Assembly (NCBI GenBank): GCA_022539475.1
Contig: VCMS01000395.1
Span: 74,306-107,528, forward strand
Source: Gracilaria domingensis
Lineage: Eukaryota; Rhodophyta; Florideophyceae; Gracilariales; Gracilariaceae
Direction of reading: 5' to 3'
DNA length: 33,223 nucleotides
Part shown: positions 27,408-33,223 of the stretch, piece by piece
How positions within the stretch are numbered: position 1 is the stretch's first letter
Layout of the letters: every line of letters begins with the position of its first letter
Notes under the pieces: model-generated
The model's database searches: none
Seen by the model: the letters and a program-made list of their open reading frames with translations, nothing else
What the model was told of the DNA's origin: nothing
Translations under genes and position numbers: made by a program

Positions 27408-29045
27408 ATGGTCTACTACTGTACACATAAGAAGCATGGGTGCCCCTTCGTTACTCGCCGAGGAGTCTTATCCCTTCAACAGCATGTCAACCATTGCCCG
27501 TTTCGTCTGAAAGCAGCGCTGGAAGACGACAATAGCCGGCCCATTCGGAGAAGCAAGCGTCTCAAGCTTTCCGCACCCGCGCCGGCATCTTCCGAAACGG
27601 TCACTGCCCCTTGTCGCCTTCCCGAGCCTCCAGTGTCCGAGGACATCGTCGACCCCACTCCGTGCGCCCCTCCCATTCCGGACACTTCGCATTGTGTTTC
27701 TCCTTCCCCGGGTCCCGCGTCATTAGAGCGAGAACACGGAAGCAGTTCCCGCCCAGTGCCTTCTGAGGAGGCCCTAGGTGATTTGCATATGGATTATCTC
27801 ACGGTTTGTCTGGCTTCAGTAGCTTCCAACCTTGGTCATCGTGAGGCGGACGAGCTAATTGGGCTACTTCGGGACCCGCGATTCTCGCAAAAGCGATTCA
27901 ACGAGACCATAACAAGTTCCAAGCGCTGTACAGAACTGAAGAACGCCATTTTCGAACGATACGCCTCAAAGGACGGTTTCAATCGCAGAACTGTCTCGCC
28001 AGAAGGATGTAAGTTCAGCGCCACCCTCTACACGAGAGACCCCGTTCAGACACTTGTGAAACAGCTCCAGTTGGCTAACAACGAAAACACATTCTTCCAC
28101 CCTATACCTCAGACCCACTCCACGAAAATATCTCACCCCATGTCCGGCTCTCTCGCAAGAAACGCCACCTCAAAACTTAAGGAAATGGTCATGGGCTCTT
28201 TGGATAGTAGAATAGTGTGGTACTCCCAAGAAATAAGTTACAGTGAATCTTTCGTAGGTATTCTGCATGTATACACCGATAAGTCTTCAACAACTCTAAA
28301 GCAAACATCGGTTACCCCTGTACTCTTCACCTCATATTTCTCAACTTCTCCGACGAGCTACGCCGTAAGCGCATCCGTGATGACCTCACAGTAGTGGCAT
28401 ACTTTCTTACAACACTGGTACAGGTTTTCGCATCTGAAGCAGACGCAATGCCATTCGTTTCTAGCAAGTCTCTACGCGATTCCAGGATGGACATCCTTCA
28501 AGAATCTCTTCGTCAAGTCCTGTAGCAAATTATACATCTAATGCAGAAAGGTTTTCAGTTCATCGGCGAAGACGCAGTATATCGAGTGTGCTATCCTCTG
28601 CAAGTCTTTGTGCGGATATTCTGAGGCTAAGGACATTCTGTCTACTCTTCATAGGAGCCAAACGGAAAGCCCTTGTCATAGATGCAAACTCCCTTCCTCA
28701 TCTTTAGGCGGTAATGTTCTTACGTCATTCACTGGACTCTCCCAAAACCACACTAAAAGCGTCAGAAAGACATACTCAGTTATTCTCGAATATGCAAAGA
28801 AAGGCGAAGGAGAAAGAAACTTACGTCGTACAAGGGAGACGAGATCCAAGTCGGATATTTTCATGCGTTCCAATTCCATATCTCTCATTCTCTCGTCCAT
28901 CAAAACCGCCTTGACCGTAAGATTCATCCAGGGGTTATTTCTATGCAGTCTGTTCGAAACAAGGAGAGCTCGCTTCGAACAGTTACGCAACTTGCATCTC
29001 GGCATATTGAAACTGATTAATATTCCAGAAATCGAGAGACTGTAG
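27408..29045 (+). pseudogene. N-terminal half of a Plavaka/KDZ-like transposase, broken
   Basis: From the ATG at 27408 the first 328 codons are open. A Cys2-His-Cys-type finger comes first (C5, C12, H26, C30; YYCTHKKHGCPF...QQHVNHCPF), then a Pro-rich linker, then RDPVQTLVKQLQLANN and VGILHVYTDKSSTTL with LFTSYFS, the order seen before the catalytic core of Plavaka-type transposases. At about 28345 the sense moves to another frame (DELRRKRIRDDLTVVAYFLT), with a TAG near 28523, then AVYRVCYPLQVFVRIF, and then to the frame ending at 29045: EAKDILSTLHRSQTESPCHR with CKLPSS (the CxxC-type knuckle) and LHLGILKLI. Similarity stops there. The C-terminal half is not downstream but lies at 17.57-18.96 kb. 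Confidence 0.6.
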
Positions 29046-29055
29046 TCAGAGACCC

Positions 29056-29098
29056 TAAGCACTGCAATAGAATCATCATGTTTCTATTGCAGTGCTTA
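29056..29098. repeat. 17-bp perfect stem hairpin at the end of the transposase half
   Basis: TAAGCACTGCAATAGAA (29056-29072) and TTCTATTGCAGTGCTTA (29082-29098) are exact complements separated by nine bases. It lies 11 bases after the last open frame of the N-terminal transposase half, at the point where transposase similarity ends. Confidence 0.9.
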
Positions 29099-29140
29099 GA
29101 GCGGATGATCCGCGTCACGTTCATTTCGAACGATACGTAC

Positions 29141-29599
29141 TCAAATCCAGAACTTTACAAACGCAAATCTATCTTCCATGCAATGCAACTTTTTTGTCAG
29201 AAGTTTGCCTATAGATTTGTCCACGACGAAGAAAGGCAGGTTACTGAATGGAACCTTCACCAAGGCAGATCTCCTTTGAATGATGGAGGCCAAAGCATAC
29301 AAAGACATTGACATATTTTTCCTTTCATGATGGAATTCTTTGAAATCTGATGGGGAGCGCAGGACACGGCCCCAATCAGAAAAATTTTCTCTCAGTACTC
29401 GGGCGTTGCTTGGAATAATTATAGGTGCATTAGTGGGCCATGATGTAATGAAAGCTCTATTTCGTCTCTTCGGTGGCAGATTGAAGCCTCCAAATGCTGC
29501 TCGACAACGTAGTCGGCAGCAATTCATAGCTCTGGAAGTGGAACTCTGAAGTTTTATAACGGCTCTTAACAGAAGAAGAACTAACACCTTTGGCAGCAT
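29141..29599 (-). CDS. Doubtful ORF with a hydrophobic N-terminus
   Basis: 152 codons from an ATG at 29599. The start MLPKVLVLLLLRAVIKLQSS could act as a signal peptide. The rest is basic and not recognised (RAFITSWPTNAPIIIPSNAR, then FKEFHHERKNMSMSLYALAS). There is no repeat or domain, and plus-strand frames across the same DNA look about as plausible. It could be a spliced exon, a small secreted protein, or chance. Confidence 0.2.
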   Translation of the reverse strand: MLPKVLVLLLLRAVIKLQSSTSRAMNCCRLRCRAAFGGFNLPPKRRNRAFITSWPTNAPIIIPSNARVLRENFSDWGRVLRSPSDFKEFHHERKNMSMSLYALASIIQRRSALVKVPFSNLPFFVVDKSIGKLLTKKLHCMEDRFAFVKFWI

Positions 29600-29620
29600 T
29601 TTACGGTATCTCCACAACAC

Positions 29621-30640
29621 GTCGATTTATATCTTCTCTTGTATTGTTGCTGACAGGCCTTGTTACCGAGAGGCGAAGCGATAGGAGTTCAATATTGGAA
29701 CTATTGTCATGTGCTACAAGCCCAAGCATGCCGGGCTGAAGGGTTTTCATAACTACCATATGTTTTGCTTTCAACTACCACTCTTGTTGCGTTTTTCTTC
29801 CATAGATTTTTATACTGAATGAATTTAGCATATAGGAGCTGCTACAGCCCCCGTTCTCTAAACCTGTGAGGATCATGTAGTAGTTAGCTGATCAAAACTC
29901 CATTTGGTTCTTTTTAGTGTTCCGCAGAGAAATCCACTACCACTATAATTCAGGGATTCTATGATCGTTGAAGGCCTTCTGTGCTGTTTACCAGCCCGTC
30001 AGAACGACCCAATTAAATTTCGATATTGGCGTAAAAAGCCAGAGCCGATGGGCTCATGCTAGACGATATTACCTCATCTACATCGGTGAATTTGTATCTT
30101 CACCGAAAACAAGGGTGGCGAGTATTTTAAGTAGCTACCTACTGTCATCACTCTGTTTATCTGCAGCTCATCCCGGCGCATTACCACTTTTGTGCGTGAG
30201 AGTGTTGAGGCGCTTTTGTAGTTCGTCACCGTGCTGCTCTGAGCAGTGTAAATAGTGTAGTTTGTCAATAAGTACACAACTTGTAGCAAACACATGGTCG
30301 TGGGGTTTTTTAACTAGATGAGCATCATTTGGATACGAAAACTAGTTGAGTCTTGTCCAATGAATGTATATTGTGCTTCCAACAAAAAAACTGTGAGTAA
30401 TGCATCAAACTGTGTTTTGGGAGGTTTGGAAACGCTGCAAAACGGTTTAAAAATTTGTCTGTGAACAGGTGGTTGTAGTGGATTTAGACTTATGCGAGTA
30501 ATCACTGCGCTCTCAAATTGTGCTTTTTAAGAGCTTATAAAACTTGAGATATACTCTTATTGATGTACAGCCGGCGTTGTATATACAGCTCTTTTACCTC
30601 CTGCCAATCCACGTGGCCAGCAGCGTTCACGTGTTGGCGG
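29621..30640. other. Intergenic kilobase without a supported gene
   Basis: AT-rich and repeat-poor. Short ORFs here are scattered over both strands, with no coherent composition. An unusual detail at its right end is the stretch CACGTGGCCAGCAGCGTTCA with TTGGCGGGCAG, which distantly resembles the flank of the palindrome block at about 1460-1480. Confidence 0.5.
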
Positions 30641-30655
30641 GCAGGTGCACCGTAA

Positions 30656-31023
30656 TAAGTGCGGGAAGTGTGGAGGAAGGTGTTTTGGGAGGTCTCTGCA
30701 TGGTGCCAAAATGTGGCCAGAACGTGCGCGTGGGCGTGGGGGGGGGTCGGTTGTGTTAGGGTGGCTACCCTAACACAACCGGACCCCCCCGTCCGCGGGC
30801 ACGTTTTGGCCGGTTTTCTAAAAAATGTGCTTTTTTATGCCTGCGGGCGGGGGGGTCGGTCGTGTTAGGGTAGGTACCCTAACACGACCGGACCCCCCCG
30901 CCCGCGGGCACGTTTTGGCCGATTTTTTGAAAATGTACGATTTTATGCCCGCGGGCGGGGGGGTCCGGTCGTGTTAGGGTACCTACCCTAACACGACCGA
31001 CCCCCCCCACCCGCGGGCACGTT
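30656..31023. repeat. Second palindrome cluster, three palindromes, right arm missing
   Basis: An outer-arm relative (GTGTTTTGGGAGGTCTCTGC, about 30680-30699) is followed by three palindromes of the same family at about 30721-30805, 30836-30915 and 30944-31023. Each is built as CCCGCGGGC-type end, G-run, TGTGTTAGGGT, centre, mirrored. The spacers match those of the left cluster (CGATTTTTTGAAAATGTACG). The first palindrome has diverged (GTGGCTACCC centre, TTGTGTTAGG) but its arms changed together, so pairing is kept. No inverse outer arm follows the third; the sequence changes after GTTTTCGACTCATTCTGG. Confidence 0.85.
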
Positions 31024-32173
31024 TTCGACTCATTCTGGTAGCGTCCACAGACTCATGCGGCAGTCTTCCTTCGAGACGACGCTGTCGCGCAGCGACTCAT
31101 CAGCCCCAATCAGCCTGTGGCATCGCCGGCACTTGAGCTATAGTCGGCACCGTTGTACCGTTGGTACCGTCGGTACCTTCCGCAAACCGAATCCACGCCC
31201 TACACCCGCGCACCGCTCCCGCTTCCCGCACTGCACGCGTCGCAGGCGCTCGCCACGAGAACATGCACAAGATGGACGACAGTCGCCAGCGCGTGATGCT
31301 CAAGCCACGGCTTCGTGCCGCGTGCGAGGCCGACAAAAATGGCTTTCTCCTCGAGCAGCAGCTCCTCCAACTGTGAAGGCATTTGGCAGCGACGACTGCG
31401 TCTGGCAGGCCGAACGCAACCGTGTAGGATCTTCCTGCATGGCGGTCTCGTTTGTCACGAGACTTGCGGAGAGATTCAACCAACGGGAGGATGTCATGCC
31501 GCTGAAGTGGATTGGTTCCCTCGGGTGCCATTTACGCAGGTGAACGAACGAAGGAATTGATTTACTCCCGTGTCTTTAGCGATCGGCTACGCATGCGAGC
31601 GCCGCGTTGGCCGCTGTGCTGCTCAAGACGGCGGCGATTTCAATCGCCAGCCACAGAGGTAAACGCTTGTGACAAGCGTTTTGCCCTCCGAAAATGCCAT
31701 TATGTTCTTCCAAGCTTGTCCCTGCCATGCCGCTTGTTTGTGGTTTCCATCTTGCATGAACCCCTTGGGTGAGGTAGGGTGCCATGGCGTTTGGTCGATT
31801 GCTTCGCTCCGATAGGGGTGAAGCAGCTCTGATATAACATATCAAGCCACCTTGTTCTGCTAGACCAATCTGTGTTCCATATTCCTTACGTGAGGCGGGA
31901 TCGATGTGTCCTGTAGAGACCTCAAGCCGTCATAAACCCTGCAGATACTGAATCTGACAGGAAACCAACGCTTTTGATTCGCTCTCATGGATGTGTTCCC
32001 AGCTGATCCTCTTCAGTCAAACCTGCACAGGACTCAGTTGGTAAGCAATGATAATCTCATCTACTCCGATGCGCTCCCGGAAATCACGACTCGTGCCTAC
32101 TTAGATCTCGGCTGCACTGATTCGAATCCCTACCTCAAAGTCGACTCGTTCGCCACCGCCAAACTACGCAAAG
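31024..32173. other. Region between palindrome cluster and haloperoxidase-like gene
   Basis: Several medium ORFs overlap on both strands at 31055-31560, none with a recognised domain. The GC-rich sequence, with small repeats such as GTTGGTACCGTCGGTACC (about 31158-31175), makes open frames likely by chance. 31600-32173 should hold the promoter of the gene starting at 32174. I do not call a gene here. Confidence 0.4.
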
Positions 32174-33223
32174 ATGAAGCAACTTTTCATCTCATTCTTC
32201 GTATTCCTTGTACTTCTGTCCGCGGCCAGATCGCAGAGCAATCTACCACCCGAACAGATTGCTGAGGAGCTCACCATTCCCTTGACAATCTTCAATGAGC
32301 TTGTCACTGTCCTATTCCCGAATGAAATCTTGCGCATGGAAACACCGATCGCTGTTCGATACGCACTGTTATTCGTTGTCGCCATTCATGAATATACATC
32401 GGCTTTTCATCCCTTCGCGTTATCGTTCCTAGGAATTCGCCACTCCATACCTTCTCGCTTCTGCTCATCACCGCTTTTCTCTGGCTATCATCGAACGTCA
32501 AATCTTTTTCCGTTTGATCGAGCCAGAGTTCTCTCAGGAGATTCCCCCATACGCCGCCTTTCTCCAGCGTTTGATACCATTGACAAACTCCATTCGACAA
32601 CTCGACCGACACTGATACTGAAGTGGGCTGGGCAAACGTCGTATCGAAGGACCTGGTAGAATACTTTACCGAAGATGGTTGAACTCTTTGGGAGATCTGT
32701 AGAGGAATGATTACCTCGCACCGTTCGAAGATGCCACTGGTTACGAGCCGCAAAATCCAGCAAACTTGTCTCCTAGTAAGCTATTCAAACCACTTCGATG
32801 GCAACACTGACTCAGCAGTCTGACTTCCGTGGCAGGTTTGCCACACAGGTGCACGTTGCGCCTCACCTCGGAGCACTCGGAAAACCGCTTGTGATTGGAG
32901 AACGGGAGTTCGAATCCCGCAGAGTTCCACCTGTTTACGACACCCCAATCGGAAGAAAAGATTGGCCAAAGGGATCTCCGAAAGTGAACAAGTTCATCGC
33001 GGATCTCGTTGTCTGTGATCGAGATCCGTTTACGCCAGGAACAATGTGCACTGGCCTATTTGGTGGGGAATAAGTTCTTCTCCTTGGGTTCCTCATTCCT
33101 TATCTATGGAAGGCAATGAATTTGACGCCTGTAGCGCTTTCCAGCCACCAAACAGTTGTTCCTTGGAGAGATGATGGCCTCAAGCACCGACGCATTTCTC
33201 CTCGCTTGGAAGAGAAAAGACGC
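32174..33223 (+). pseudogene. Broken secreted vanadium-haloperoxidase / PAP2-like gene, running off the right edge
   Basis: From the ATG at 32174 there is a clear signal peptide (MKQLFISFFVFLVLLSAARS), then PEQIAEELTIPLTIFNELVT and RYALLFVVAIHEYTSAFHP. The sense then moves between frames: ASAHHRFSLAIIERQIFFRL (about 32445-32612); EVGWANVVSKDLVEYFTEDG (to about 32670); LNSLGDL, a TAG at 32700-32702, RNDYLAPFEDATGYEPQNPA and LFKPLRWQH (to about 32790); TQQSDFRGRFATQVHVAPHL and onward to 33073; and from 33135 ATKQLFLGEMMASSTDAFLL then AWKRKD to the edge. The order (Ala/His-rich helices, GWxNxVxxxL, TGYxPxNP, RWQ, FLLAWK) is that of the N-terminal part of vanadium-dependent haloperoxidase-like PAP2 enzymes. 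The vanadate-binding motifs would lie past the window. At least four frame steps and a stop make it a likely pseudogene. Confidence 0.65.

Noticed and set aside
29141..29599. RxLR-type secreted effector (signal-like start, RVLR motif)
   Set aside because: The motif is too far from the N-terminus, lacks a following acidic motif, and the ORF itself is doubtful.
31055..31845. Overlapping ORFs on both strands
   Set aside because: No domain, and both strands look equally open; the GC-rich sequence explains this without a gene.
32174..33073. Introns as the explanation for frame changes in the haloperoxidase-like gene
   Set aside because: The coding traces abut or overlap with no room for an intron, and one break is an in-frame TAG.

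Overview
The window looks like nuclear DNA of a eukaryote. There are long intron-poor ORFs, a chromodomain-bearing Ty3/gypsy integrase, a Plavaka/KDZ-like transposase, a secreted vanadium-haloperoxidase-like gene and no bacterial operon signals. A Rossmann-fold reductase of a type I associate with algae and plants, together with a haloperoxidase relative, points to an alga, perhaps a red alga. This is inference from memory of the families, not proof. Most of the window is repeat-rich, and many genes carry single-base frame changes. Either the region is decaying or the assembly contains indels.

Layout. 1-1782: a broken leftward gene at the edge, then a 1.3-kb inverted structure. Its outer arms look like a promoter module and its core holds four nearly perfect GC-rich palindromes nested inside further inverted repeats. 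1783-5697: a chain of four overlapping ORFs, each one base back from the one before. They encode a basic low-complexity N-terminus, a ParB/Srx-like domain, a nuclear-localisation-like stretch and a 2-oxoglutarate/Fe(II) dioxygenase-like domain that is split between the last two ORFs. The chain is probably one original protein of about 1,300 residues. 6031-7794: a tail-to-tail pair of HAD phosphatase paralogs, one intact and one lacking the nucleophile. 8417-9319: an intact ketopantoate-reductase-like gene. 9717-10037: the C-terminal half only of ribulose-phosphate 3-epimerase.

10.1-10.45 kb: three tandem hairpin units whose stems differ in sequence but still pair. 10671-11600: a coiled-coil protein. 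12.0-14.25 kb: the 3' part of a chromovirus (integrase C-terminus, linker, chromodomain), followed on the opposite strand by an intact 604-residue ORF of unknown function (14638-16452). 17.57-18.96 kb: the C-terminal half of a Plavaka-like transposase. The matching N-terminal half lies downstream at 27.4-29.05 kb, in the same orientation. 19.15-21.85 kb: a decayed leftward coiled-coil gene. 22.7-23.8 kb: a multi-pass membrane protein. 24.5-25.4 kb: a broken basic coiled-coil gene. 26.0-27.05 kb: strong hairpins and a pair of 136-bp direct repeats resembling a miniature LTR element. 30.65-31.02 kb: a second palindrome cluster of the type at 0.7-1.4 kb. 32174-end: a broken, secreted haloperoxidase-like gene running off the window.

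The best candidate for an undescribed system is the left end. Nested palindromic termini with outward-facing promoter-like arms sit beside a ParB-like plus dioxygenase-like coding unit. No replicase or transposase is visible inside that unit, so its mobility is inferred.
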